Assembly: GCA_026419635.1 (NCBI GenBank)
Contig: JANZZB010000017.1
Coordinates: 10,678-16,966 of the forward strand
DNA: 6,289 nucleotides
Origin: Clostridiales bacterium
Lineage (GTDB): Bacteria; Bacillota; Clostridia; Oscillospirales; Butyricicoccaceae
Reading direction: 5' to 3'
The position numbers were made by a program, and so were the translations under genes. Shown here piece after piece: positions 1-5,706 of the stretch. The stretch's first letter is position 1. Every line of letters starts with the position of its first letter. The notes beneath the pieces were generated by a model. The model was not told where the DNA came from and searched no databases. It saw only the letters and a program-made list of their open reading frames with translations.

Positions 1-898
1 GATTCAAACAATAGAAGTCAGTAAAAATTTTGATACTATTCAAGCCATAGATAAAGTTTCTGCAACCATTAAGGACGGGTCGGTTTTTGGATTAATTGGC
101 TCTAACGGAGCTGGTAAATCTACTTTCCTGCGGATCATTGCGGGCATTTTAAAACCGGATTCCGGTAAAGCGTTAATCGATGAGGAAAATGTTTTTGAGA
201 ACATTGAGAGGAAAAAACGTATTTTTTATATTTCCGATGAACAGTATTATTTCCCGAATTCCACTTCGAAGATGATGAGAGATTATTATAAAACGATTTA
301 TGATTCATTTGACGAGAAACGGTTTGATTCTCTTATGAAAAGTTTTGGGTTGGACGTAAACCGTAAAATCAACACTTTTTCAAAAGGAATGAAAAAGCAG
401 GTCTCCGTCATTTGCGCGATATCTGCAAAAACGGATTACATTCTTTGTGATGAAACGTTTGACGGGCTTGATCCGGTTATGCGCCAGGCAGTAAAGAGCC
501 TTTTTGCAGGTGATATGCAAGATAGGGGATTAACACCCATTGTTGCGTCGCATAATCTGCGTGAACTTGAAGATATCTGTGATCATATCGGACTTTTGCA
601 CCGAGGAGGAATACTTCTTTCGAAAGATTTGGATGATATGAAGTTTGGCGTTCACAAGATTCAGTGTATATTTGATAAGGAAATGTCTGCCGAGGATTTT
701 TCTCCGCTTGAAGTGTTGTCTTTTGACCGGAGGGGGTCGCTGTACACGATCATAGTGAAAGGCGGCCGCGACATTGTTGCGGGGAAAATTGCTTCAATGA
801 ATCCTGTTTTTTCAGAACTTCTGCCCTTGTCACTTGAAGAAATATTTATAAGTGAAACGGAGGTGTGCGGTTATGATGTGCAAAAACTCTTATTTTGA
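1..898 (+). CDS. ABC transporter ATP-binding protein, YtrB/CcmA-like, 5' edge cut
   Basis: This is the nucleotide-binding subunit of an ABC transporter; it hydrolyses ATP at the inner face of the membrane to drive the permease encoded next to it. The reading frame is open from base 2. Base 1 is G and the next codons read I-Q-T-I-E-V, so base 1 is probably the last base of an ATG and the protein is essentially complete at 299 residues; that start is inferred. Numbering from that Met, I see Walker A GSNGAGKST (34-42), a Q-loop Gln at 82, a signature FSKGM (127-131) in place of LSGGQ, Walker B YILCDE with catalytic Glu152, D-loop GLDP (156-159) and switch His185 in ASHNL. The SKGM signature is common in YtrB/EcsA-type exporter ATPases, and the short C-terminal region of about 90 residues fits that group. 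In such operons a GntR-family regulator often lies upstream, which would be outside this window. The substrate cannot be told. Confidence 0.93.
   Translation, partial: IQTIEVSKNFDTIQAIDKVSATIKDGSVFGLIGSNGAGKSTFLRIIAGILKPDSGKALIDEENVFENIERKKRIFYISDEQYYFPNSTSKMMRDYYKTIYDSFDEKRFDSLMKSFGLDVNRKINTFSKGMKKQVSVICAISAKTDYILCDETFDGLDPVMRQAVKSLFAGDMQDRGLTPIVASHNLRELEDICDHIGLLHRGGILLSKDLDDMKFGVHKIQCIFDKEMSAEDFSPLEVLSFDRRGSLYTIIVKGGRDIVAGKIASMNPVFSELLPLSLEEIFISETEVCGYDVQKLLF
859..863 (+). promoter_or_regulatory. Ribosome binding site of the permease, decides its start
   Basis: GGAGG lies inside the 3' end of the ATPase gene, 9 nt before ATG 873. A GTG at 852 is in frame and would give seven more residues, but the Shine-Dalgarno would then lie inside the coding region, so ATG 873 (or the adjacent ATG 876) is the likely start. 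Confidence 0.8.
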
Positions 899-3053
899 TT
901 TTAAGCTCTTAAAAGATAAACTGAAAAAGAGTGCGTGGATTTTAACGCTCTATTCCGTCGCTTTGTTTTTTGCTATAACTGTTGCCAATACAATCCAGCT
1001 GCAAAATTTAAAAAATTATTTAACTACATCAAAACTGCCGTATAAGTTGATAAATGAACAATCAGTCAGAGATAGGATGTCGGGAATGTTCTCCGTTAGT
1101 AACAAAATGATATCCTTTCTGATTGTTGCATTTGCGATTGTCGCCGCATTGACGGTCTTTTATTACATAACATCCAAAAAACAGACCGATTTTTTCCACT
1201 CGTTGCCTTTACGGCGTGAAAAACTGTTTACGGTAGCATATCTTGCAGGAGTTCTTTATTTTGTCTTACCTTATCTTATAAATACAGTACTTTCCCTTGC
1301 AATTGCGGGAGGTATCGGGCTGTTTCAATATGTTGATGTATCAGCTGTAATATTCAGCGTTTTAATCAATCTGCTTTATTACCTGGTTATTTATTCAATT
1401 TGCGTATTTGCATGTGTCCTCTGCGGAAATATGATTGTAGCGATGCTTGGTAGCTTTGTATTTCTGGGGTATTTTTCGGCGCTGATTGAGTTTTGGCTTC
1501 TCCAAATGTCCCAAAGCTACAAAACGTTTTACGAAGGCTATTACCATAGCATTATGTATCTTCGCAATTCGTCTCCCGTAGCAGATTTGTTTTGTATTAA
1601 AACTGTTCAGGATGTTTCAGCTCTGAGAGCAACGGTTTATGTAATGCTGACAGTAATCCTCGTTATTTTGTCCGTCTTTCTTTACAAAAAGCGTCCTTCG
1701 GAAGCGGCGGGGCATGCTATGGCATTTCGCGTCTCAAAACCGTTTATTAAATATCCGCTTGTTTTTGTTATAGCACTATTTGGGGGACTGTTTTTCTACT
1801 CGGTCGGCAATCAATCGACAGAGTGGATGATATTCGGGTATTTGTCCGGAATCATCTTGTCCCATATGGTGATCGAAATTATTTATCATTTTGAATTTAA
1901 GGCGATTTTCAAAGAACTAAAAGGCCTCTTGGTTTTTAGTGTGCTGTTTGCGGCAATGGTAATGGTTATGTCCTTTGATGTAACAGGTTTTGATAAGAAG
2001 GTGCCATCGCTCGATTCCGTTAAATCGGTGTCTGTCAGCTTAAATGGAATGGATAGTTTATATTCCAATTTAGGTGTTTTTAATAAAGAAGATTATTTAA
2101 ACAGGGAAAGAACGATTTTAAGCAGCTTTACCTTATCCGACCAAAACAATATAAAAGCTGCTGTTACATTAGCCAAACTGGGAACGGAAGGTCTAAAATA
2201 CAAAGATTCGGGTGTTAGCCGTGAAACGGAAACGGTAGGGATGATTTTTACGTTGTCAAATGGACAAAAGATGATAAGAAGATACGACTTCATTGACAGC
2301 GCAACTGGCGAGCAATATATGATACAAATTTGCAATTCGGGTGAATATAAGGAAAAACTGTATCACTCGTTCGATGATAAAGCATTTAGCGCAAACCATC
2401 TTGAGATTAAGAGCAGCTATTTCCGTTCGACAAACTCTGTTATTGCCGTTTTGAACAACCCCGATCAAATAAAAGCGTTGGCAGTTTCAGCGGCGGAAGA
2501 TTTAAAAAGCCTTGATTTAATAAAGATGAAATCCGCAGCTCCAAGTATGGTATTGGAATTTTCATGGAGGCTTAAAAGGACTGATATAGAATCGGCAGAT
2601 GAAATAATAACAAGAACTATTTTTGTTCCGATCTACGATAATGCACCTCGCACCAAGGCGCTTTTTAAGGAATACGGTATTGAGATTCCTGAGAGGATAA
2701 AAGCGTCGCAAGTTGATAATATTACGGTGAACGTTTATGATGCACCGGCGTTTACAATCAGTTCAGCAAACGTAAACCAAAATGCCCAATATGCTGTATC
2801 TACTTCCGATAAAGGAGCGACGATTACACTCAGCGATAAAAATGATATTGCCAATATCCTGCCATATCTGATTCCTGAAGAATCAAGCCAGTATAATCCG
2901 TTCTTAAAAATCGATCATTCCTGCCGAGTTACGGTTTATTCCAGAACTTTCCGTAACGGGTACAGCGAAAATATGGTGTTTGAAAAAGATAAAATGCCGT
3001 CTTTTTTGAAAGATAAAATTGCAAAACTTATGCCAATTCAAAAAGAATCTTGA
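873..3053 (+). CDS. ABC transporter permease with large C-terminal extracytoplasmic domain
   Basis: This is the membrane subunit of the ABC transporter, 726 residues from ATG 873. It overlaps the ATPase gene by 26 nt, so the two are probably translationally coupled. Hydrophobic segments lie at about 21-40, 80-99, 119-148, 158-180, 184-210, 252-271, 293-312, 317-337 and 350-368. Between segments 2 and 3 is SLPLRREKLF (110-119), a cytoplasmic-loop motif typical of ABC-2-like permeases of YtrC/YtrD type. With nine helices and a cytoplasmic N-terminus carrying many Lys residues, the remaining roughly 355 residues (about 370-726) would lie outside the membrane. This part is polar, Ser/Thr-rich and looks beta-rich, with no catalytic motif I recognise; it may correspond to the DUF6449-type tail described in clostridial permeases, but I am not certain of that. 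One long permease may serve as both halves of the channel by dimerising. The role, such as export, antibiotic or envelope-stress response, cannot be fixed from sequence. Confidence 0.88.
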   Translation: MMCKNSYFDFKLLKDKLKKSAWILTLYSVALFFAITVANTIQLQNLKNYLTTSKLPYKLINEQSVRDRMSGMFSVSNKMISFLIVAFAIVAALTVFYYITSKKQTDFFHSLPLRREKLFTVAYLAGVLYFVLPYLINTVLSLAIAGGIGLFQYVDVSAVIFSVLINLLYYLVIYSICVFACVLCGNMIVAMLGSFVFLGYFSALIEFWLLQMSQSYKTFYEGYYHSIMYLRNSSPVADLFCIKTVQDVSALRATVYVMLTVILVILSVFLYKKRPSEAAGHAMAFRVSKPFIKYPLVFVIALFGGLFFYSVGNQSTEWMIFGYLSGIILSHMVIEIIYHFEFKAIFKELKGLLVFSVLFAAMVMVMSFDVTGFDKKVPSLDSVKSVSVSLNGMDSLYSNLGVFNKEDYLNRERTILSSFTLSDQNNIKAAVTLAKLGTEGLKYKDSGVSRETETVGMIFTLSNGQKMIRRYDFIDSATGEQYMIQICNSGEYKEKLYHSFDDKAFSANHLEIKSSYFRSTNSVIAVLNNPDQIKALAVSAAEDLKSLDLIKMKSAAPSMVLEFSWRLKRTDIESADEIITRTIFVPIYDNAPRTKALFKEYGIEIPERIKASQVDNITVNVYDAPAFTISSANVNQNAQYAVSTSDKGATITLSDKNDIANILPYLIPEESSQYNPFLKIDHSCRVTVYSRTFRNGYSENMVFEKDKMPSFLKDKIAKLMPIQKES

Positions 3054-3072
3054 TTTATTAGATTCAGGTGTT

Positions 3073-3102
3073 AAAGCCGGACTCGAATAGAGTCCGGCTT
3101 TT
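3073..3102 (+). terminator. Intrinsic terminator of the ABC operon
   Basis: A perfect 12-bp stem (3073-3084 with 3090-3101) has a GAATA loop and a GC-rich core, CCGGACTC/GAGTCCGG. It begins 20 nt after the permease stop and ends in a short run of four T. The T run is brief, but stem strength and position make termination likely. The A-rich left base could also allow termination in the opposite direction. Confidence 0.85.
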
Positions 3103-3127
3103 GTACAATATTTGCTGTTTTCAGGGA

Positions 3128-3161
3128 TTTGGATTAAAAAGGATGGACTTTTTAATCCAAA
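3128..3161. repeat. 14-bp perfect inverted repeat upstream of the AI-2E family gene
   Basis: Arms 3128-3141 and 3148-3161 (TTTGGATTAAAAAG and its complement) are separated by the 6-nt spacer GATGGA. No T-run follows on either strand, so it does not look like a terminator. It overlaps both candidate promoters of the next gene, which suits an operator for a dimeric regulator or a second RNA hairpin behind the upstream terminator. The role is inferred. Confidence 0.7.
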
Positions 3162-3172
3162 AACGGTATACT
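3144..3172 (+). promoter_or_regulatory. Candidate promoter of the AI-2E family gene
   Basis: TGGACT (3144-3149, 4 of 6 to TTGACA) and TATACT (3167-3172, 5 of 6 to TATAAT) are 17 nt apart, which predicts a start near 3179 and a leader of about 32 nt. An overlapping alternative uses TTGGAT (3129-3134) and TTTAAT (3151-3156) with a 16-nt spacer, both inside the arms of the inverted repeat. Sequence alone does not separate the two. Confidence 0.45.
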
Positions 3173-3182
3173 AATTTATACC
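3165..3182. repeat. GGTATA-N6-TATACC inverted repeat over the candidate -10 element
   Basis: Six-base arms GGTATA (3165-3170) and TATACC (3177-3182) flank CTAATT. The left arm contains most of the proposed -10 box and the right arm covers the predicted transcription start, a position expected for a repressor site. Short AT-rich palindromes occur by chance, so this is tentative. Confidence 0.35.
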
Positions 3183-3197
3183 AAAATATACTTTGAC

Positions 3198-3203
3198 GGG
3201 TGG
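3198..3203 (+). promoter_or_regulatory. Ribosome binding site favouring TTG 3211
   Basis: GGGTGG lies 7 nt before TTG 3211. The in-frame TTG at 3193, which would add six residues, has no purine-rich site before it and would place this GGGTGG inside the coding region. No ATG occurs near the beginning of the frame. Confidence 0.55.
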
Positions 3204-3210
3204 TCACAAA

Positions 3211-4446
3211 TTGAAAATTCCTTTAAATGATAATCGAAAATCCTCTACGATTTCAAACTGTATCGTTGTCTTTTTCGGTATTATTGTTTATTTTCTGCTG
3301 GACCGCTCAAGTGAAATACTTCAAAAAATTTCTTGGTTTTTTTCTTTGTTGACTCCTTTTTTTATAGGTTTTTTTCTTGCTTATTTTTTGAATCCGCTGG
3401 TTACATTTTTCGAAAACCGTGTTCTGAAATTTTTTGATATTGGCAGAGAGAGACCGAAAATCCGGCGAGGTATTTCTATTGCAATCTGTATTCTTTTTAC
3501 GCTTCTGATTTTTGTTTTCCTGCTTTTTATGTTTATACCGAAACTGATTGCCAGTCTAGTTGTTATTTTTAACAATTTTCCCGATTATGCGAAACAATTG
3601 GTAAACTATATACAGAATCTATTAGCTAAGTATCACATCGATTCACGTTATTTTCAACAAATTGCGCTTACTTCCGATAAACTGATCAGCATGATCACAA
3701 ACGCAATATCCGGTATTCTTCCGGCTATTTTAAGCTACTCAGCAAAGGTTGTAACCTTAGTTGCCGACTTGATCATCGGTATGGTTATCAGTATTTACTT
3801 TCTGCTTGGTAAGGAACATTTTCTGGCCCAATCCAAAAAACTGATTTATACACTGTTCCCGATAAAAAATGCGAACCGCGTTATTGAAGTAACACAGCTG
3901 ATGCATGTGACTTTTTTACGGTTTATCATGGGAAAGTTCTTAGATTCCATGATTGTCGGATGCTTGTGTTTTATAGTTTTGATTTTGCTTAAATTCCCCG
4001 AGGCTCTTTTGATTGCCGTTATTATTGGCGCCGCCAATATTATTCCGTTCTTCGGGCCATATATGGGAGCAATCTTATCCAGCATACTGGTCCTGCTCAC
4101 CGATCCGGATAGGATTATCTGGTTCTGGTTATTGATTTTTATATTACAACAATTGGATTCAAACTTTATTGATCCAAAGATCTCCGGAAAATCCACTGGT
4201 TTGCCGGCAGTTTGGGTTATCCTTGCGATTCTTCTTGGCGGCGGTTTTTTCGGATTGATCGGCGTGGTAGTTTCTGTTCCCGTTATCGCCGTCTTCTATA
4301 TTCTGTTTCGGTCTTTTGCCGAAAAACAGTTAACAAATAAGGGAATGCCGGCAAGAACGAAAGATTATTACAGAAAAGGCAAAATTGAAGGCTCGCCGGT
4401 AGAAAAAGTAGATGAAATATCAGAGGATGATGATAATATTCCGTAG
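3211..4446 (+). CDS. AI-2E family transporter (UPF0118, YtvI/TqsA-like permease)
   Basis: This is an inner-membrane permease of the AI-2E exporter family (PF01594), 411 residues from TTG 3211, the usual length. Hydrophobic helices appear at about 16-30, 42-63, 88-112, 182-200, 246-282, 284-298, 303-316 and 331-362. The soluble region at about 113-180 between helices 3 and 4 is characteristic. Family hallmarks are visible: NIIPFFGPYMGA (276-287), the loop with LDSNFIDPKISG (315-326), and the glycine-rich last helix LLGGGFFGLIGVVVSVP (341-357). The tail after residue 370 is charged and ends in an acidic stretch, EISEDDDN. Members include TqsA, linked to AI-2 export, and others linked to Na+/H+ or Li+/H+ exchange, so the family name does not establish a quorum-sensing role; no luxS or lsr gene is in view. 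It stands alone, with a terminator before it and its own candidate promoter. Confidence 0.92.
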   Translation: MKIPLNDNRKSSTISNCIVVFFGIIVYFLLDRSSEILQKISWFFSLLTPFFIGFFLAYFLNPLVTFFENRVLKFFDIGRERPKIRRGISIAICILFTLLIFVFLLFMFIPKLIASLVVIFNNFPDYAKQLVNYIQNLLAKYHIDSRYFQQIALTSDKLISMITNAISGILPAILSYSAKVVTLVADLIIGMVISIYFLLGKEHFLAQSKKLIYTLFPIKNANRVIEVTQLMHVTFLRFIMGKFLDSMIVGCLCFIVLILLKFPEALLIAVIIGAANIIPFFGPYMGAILSSILVLLTDPDRIIWFWLLIFILQQLDSNFIDPKISGKSTGLPAVWVILAILLGGGFFGLIGVVVSVPVIAVFYILFRSFAEKQLTNKGMPARTKDYYRKGKIEGSPVEKVDEISEDDDNIP

Positions 4447-4522
4447 CGATTTACATGTTTTTAATTAGATAAGAAAAACTTGATAATATAGAAATATACA
4501 GCTTTGTTACAGGGCATAATGC

Positions 4523-4551
4523 GAATAAACTTTGAAAACGGAGTAATGCTA
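4523..4551 (+). promoter_or_regulatory. Weak candidate sigma-G-like promoter in the 4447-4586 gap
   Basis: The 140-nt gap after the AI-2E family gene has no clear terminator and no good sigma-A promoter. GAATA (4523-4527) and AATGCTA (4545-4551), 17 nt apart, resemble the forespore sigma-G pattern GHATR-N17/18-CATNHTA, with the first C of the -10 missing. Predicted transcription would begin near 4558, about 30 nt before the small membrane protein gene. Such short patterns are frequent in AT-rich DNA. Confidence 0.2.
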
Positions 4552-4586
4552 AAATTCTCGCTATCACAATAAATGGGGGTTTTAAT

Positions 4587-4820
4587 ATGAGACAAGTCTG
4601 CGATTGCTGTGATTACGTATTGGAAAAAGCATCTCGTTTTACAATTTTAGATTTTGCTATATTAAAAACAGCGCTCTTATCAATTGGCATCCTTTTCGGT
4701 GCTATCTTTTCTAAGTTTTTCAAAAGGTATCAAGCTTTTTTATGGCTAATTGCAGCGTGTTCATATATCTACCTTATTTACAGGCTGTTTATAAAAGGAA
4801 TCTACTTTGAAAGAGATTAA
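4587..4820 (+). CDS. Small two-helix membrane protein, function unknown
   Basis: The predicted protein has 77 residues. GGGGG (4575-4579) sits 7 nt before ATG 4587, which supports a real start. The N-terminus carries a cysteine cluster, C-D-C-C (5-8), followed by a short amphipathic stretch, then two hydrophobic helices at about 24-42 and 49-66 joined by a basic turn (K43, K46, R47). The pattern 'short polar head, LDFAILKTALLSIGILFG, basic turn, second helix' is shared with small clostridial proteins that databases often label 'permease of phosphate ABC transporter'; that label is probably a misnomer, because the protein is far too short to be a permease. The cysteine triplet could bind metal or form disulfides, but nothing here proves it. 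The gene ends tail to tail with the glycosylase gene, their stop codons sharing two bases. Confidence 0.75.
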   Translation: MRQVCDCCDYVLEKASRFTILDFAILKTALLSIGILFGAIFSKFFKRYQAFLWLIAACSYIYLIYRLFIKGIYFERD

Positions 4821-5311
4821 AGTTTTATAAGCGACTCTTTTAACTGGCTCCAGTTTTTCAGTTTTTCTTCAAAAGAATAGCGGGCATTTGCCGGACTTGT
4901 TGAATAAAGCCGTGTTTTAGGGATATCCGTTTTATATTCTTTTGGGACAAGTTTAGAAAACATCTCTTCGGAAGCTCCGCCGTTAAAGAAAATATGAGAG
5001 ATCCCGCCAAATTGTTTGAAAAATAATGAAAAATCGTTCATTACGGGATTTTTAATATCTTTATCAGCAGACCCAAAACCCTCATGTGAATAAACGACAT
5101 CCCATAATGCGATATGGTTGCGGAGTAAAAATGCTTTTTTATGATCGTAATCTAATGAATACGGCTCTTCAAATAATGCAAAAATAATTTTCCAAAAACT
5201 ATTTGATTTATGTGCATAGTATTCTTGTTTCCTGAGTGATTCGGTGCTTGGAAATGAACCCAGAACCAGCACTTTACACCTATCGTCAACGACTGGTAAA
5301 AATCCGTGCAT
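4817..5311 (-). CDS. DNA-deoxyinosine glycosylase (hypoxanthine-DNA glycosylase, UDG family 6)
   Basis: This is a base-excision repair enzyme expected to remove hypoxanthine, the product of adenine deamination, from DNA. At 164 residues it has the usual length for the family (TIGR04274). Visible motifs are LGSFPSTESL (17-26) near the N-terminus, YYAHKSNSFWKI (31-42), LWDVVYSHEGFGSADKDI (69-86) and the C-terminal STSPANAR (137-144). This is the UDG-superfamily arrangement, with the DNA-intercalation loop at SPANA. Asn37 in NSFW corresponds, from what I recall of the family, to the Asn reported as essential in the archaeal enzyme; the first motif lacks the GQDPY-type Asp/Asn of classical UDG. 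The start ATG at 5309-5311 has AAAGGAA before it at 7-nt spacing from GGA. The gene is divergent from the DUF1858 gene with its own candidate promoter, and no partner repair genes are adjacent. Confidence 0.92.
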   Translation of the reverse strand: MHGFLPVVDDRCKVLVLGSFPSTESLRKQEYYAHKSNSFWKIIFALFEEPYSLDYDHKKAFLLRNHIALWDVVYSHEGFGSADKDIKNPVMNDFSLFFKQFGGISHIFFNGGASEEMFSKLVPKEYKTDIPKTRLYSTSPANARYSFEEKLKNWSQLKESLIKL

Positions 5312-5349
5312 AGATGATTCCTTTCAACAAAAGATAGTATATGCGAACA

Positions 5350-5377
5350 ATTTTATCACAATTTATAAAGAAAACAA
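5350..5377 (-). promoter_or_regulatory. Candidate promoter of the glycosylase gene
   Basis: On the minus strand, TTGTTT (complement of 5372-5377) and TAAAAT (complement of 5350-5355) are separated by 16 nt. Transcription would start near 5343, giving a leader of about 32 nt. The -35 element lies only 3 nt from the -35 of the divergent promoter. Confidence 0.45.
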
Positions 5378-5380
5378 CGC

Positions 5381-5397
5381 TTGCTTGTTTTAAGCAA
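5381..5397. repeat. TTGCTT-N5-AAGCAA inverted repeat at the divergent promoters
   Basis: The arms TTGCTT (5381-5386) and AAGCAA (5392-5397) are perfect complements around GTTTT. The left arm is the -35 box of the rightward promoter and the right arm lies in its spacer, next to the -35 of the leftward promoter. This geometry would suit an operator acting on one or both genes. Confidence 0.4.
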
Positions 5398-5409
5398 AAG
5401 CAATATAAT
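5381..5409 (+). promoter_or_regulatory. Sigma-A-type promoter of the DUF1858 gene
   Basis: A perfect TATAAT (5404-5409) has TTGCTT (5381-5386) 17 nt upstream. Only the TTG of the -35 matches the consensus, but the spacing is ideal. The predicted start near 5416 leaves a leader of about 25 nt before ATG 5441. Confidence 0.6.
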
Positions 5410-5427
5410 GATCCAAAGATTATAACT

Positions 5428-5432
5428 GGAGG
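5428..5432 (+). promoter_or_regulatory. Ribosome binding site deciding the DUF1858 start
   Basis: GGAGG is 8 nt before ATG 5441 but only 2 nt before the in-frame ATG 5435. The spacing makes 5441 the likely start, giving the N-terminus MAKVTKDSLI typical of the family. Confidence 0.8.
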
Positions 5433-5440
5433 AAATGAAT

Positions 5441-5644
5441 ATGGCAAAAGTAACGAAAGATTCACTGATTGGCGAAGTACTTGCAATGGATACCGGAACA
5501 GCGAGATTTTTTATGGAAATCGGGATGCATTGCCTCGGCTGCCCATCGGCTCAGGGCGAAAGCATTGAGGAAGCATGCGAAGTTCACGGAACCAATGCGG
5601 ATGAGCTTGTTGCCAATATTAACAATTATCTTGAAAGCAAGTAA
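5441..5644 (+). CDS. DUF1858 protein (hybrid-cluster-associated redox disulfide domain)
   Basis: A 67-residue cytoplasmic protein made up entirely of the DUF1858 / TIGR03980 'prismane-associated' domain. It shows the family pattern: an N-terminal helix start SLIGEVLAMD (8-17), TARFFMEIGMHCLGCP (20-35) with the CxxC pair Cys31 and Cys34, then ESIEEACEVHG (40-50) with a third cysteine at 46, and a final helix ending in Lys67. The CxxC at a helix start suggests a thiol-disulfide or metal-binding role. The domain was named for its occurrence with hybrid cluster protein (prismane), but no hcp gene is in this window, and free-standing copies are common in anaerobes with unknown function. It has its own promoter and is followed by a strong hairpin, with trmK immediately beyond. 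Confidence 0.92.
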   Translation: MAKVTKDSLIGEVLAMDTGTARFFMEIGMHCLGCPSAQGESIEEACEVHGTNADELVANINNYLESK

Positions 5645-5656
5645 TCTACAAAAATT

Positions 5657-5693
5657 AAGAAAGGGCCGGATTGGTTTCCGGCCCTTTCTTTCT
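5657..5693 (+). terminator. Intrinsic terminator or read-through hairpin between the DUF1858 gene and trmK
   Basis: A perfect stem pairs 5657-5669 with 5678-5690 (core GGGCCGG/CCGGCCC, with A5670-T5677 as an optional fourteenth pair). It is followed by a T-rich TTTC tail that runs straight into GGGAGG. It has the form of an intrinsic terminator, but with only about 4 nt before the trmK ribosome binding site there is no space for a trmK promoter after it. Confidence 0.85.
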
Positions 5694-5700
5694 GGGAGGA
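5694..5700 (+). promoter_or_regulatory. Ribosome binding site of trmK, touching the hairpin
   Basis: GGGAGGA ends 6 nt before GTG 5707 (GGAGG to GTG is 7 nt). It fixes the GTG as the start and lies directly against the 3' side of the preceding stem-loop. Confidence 0.8.
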
Positions 5701-5706
5701 AACAGC

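Noticed and set aside
852..872. GTG 852 as the permease start, seven residues upstream of ATG 873.
   Set aside because: The GGAGG site would fall inside the coding region and nothing purine-rich precedes GTG 852 at a suitable distance.
1886..2468. Three minus-strand open frames of 60-80 codons opposite the permease.
   Set aside because: They overlap one another and the permease, have no convincing family features, and are expected by chance in AT-rich coding DNA.
3846..4196. Open frame of 116 codons on the minus strand inside the AI-2E family gene.
   Set aside because: It is antisense to a clearly conserved membrane protein, shows no recognisable motif, and its composition mirrors the hydrophobic codons opposite.
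3193..4446. Calling the AI-2E family permease a quorum-sensing exporter.
   Set aside because: The family is functionally mixed and no AI-2 synthesis or uptake gene is in the window.
4457..4479. GTTTTT...AAAAAC inverted repeat as a terminator of the AI-2E family gene.
   Set aside because: Only six A/T-rich pairs with an 11-nt loop and no T-run; too weak to support.
4546..4572. Eight-codon open frame (ATG 4546 to TAA 4572) as a leader peptide.
   Set aside because: GGAG is only 2 nt from the ATG and there is no attenuator-like structure after it.
4807..4843. TTGAAAGAG...CTCTTTTAA pairing as a bidirectional terminator at the convergent gene ends.
   Set aside because: Nine weak pairs including a G-T, with a 19-nt loop; both arms lie in or at the edge of coding sequence.
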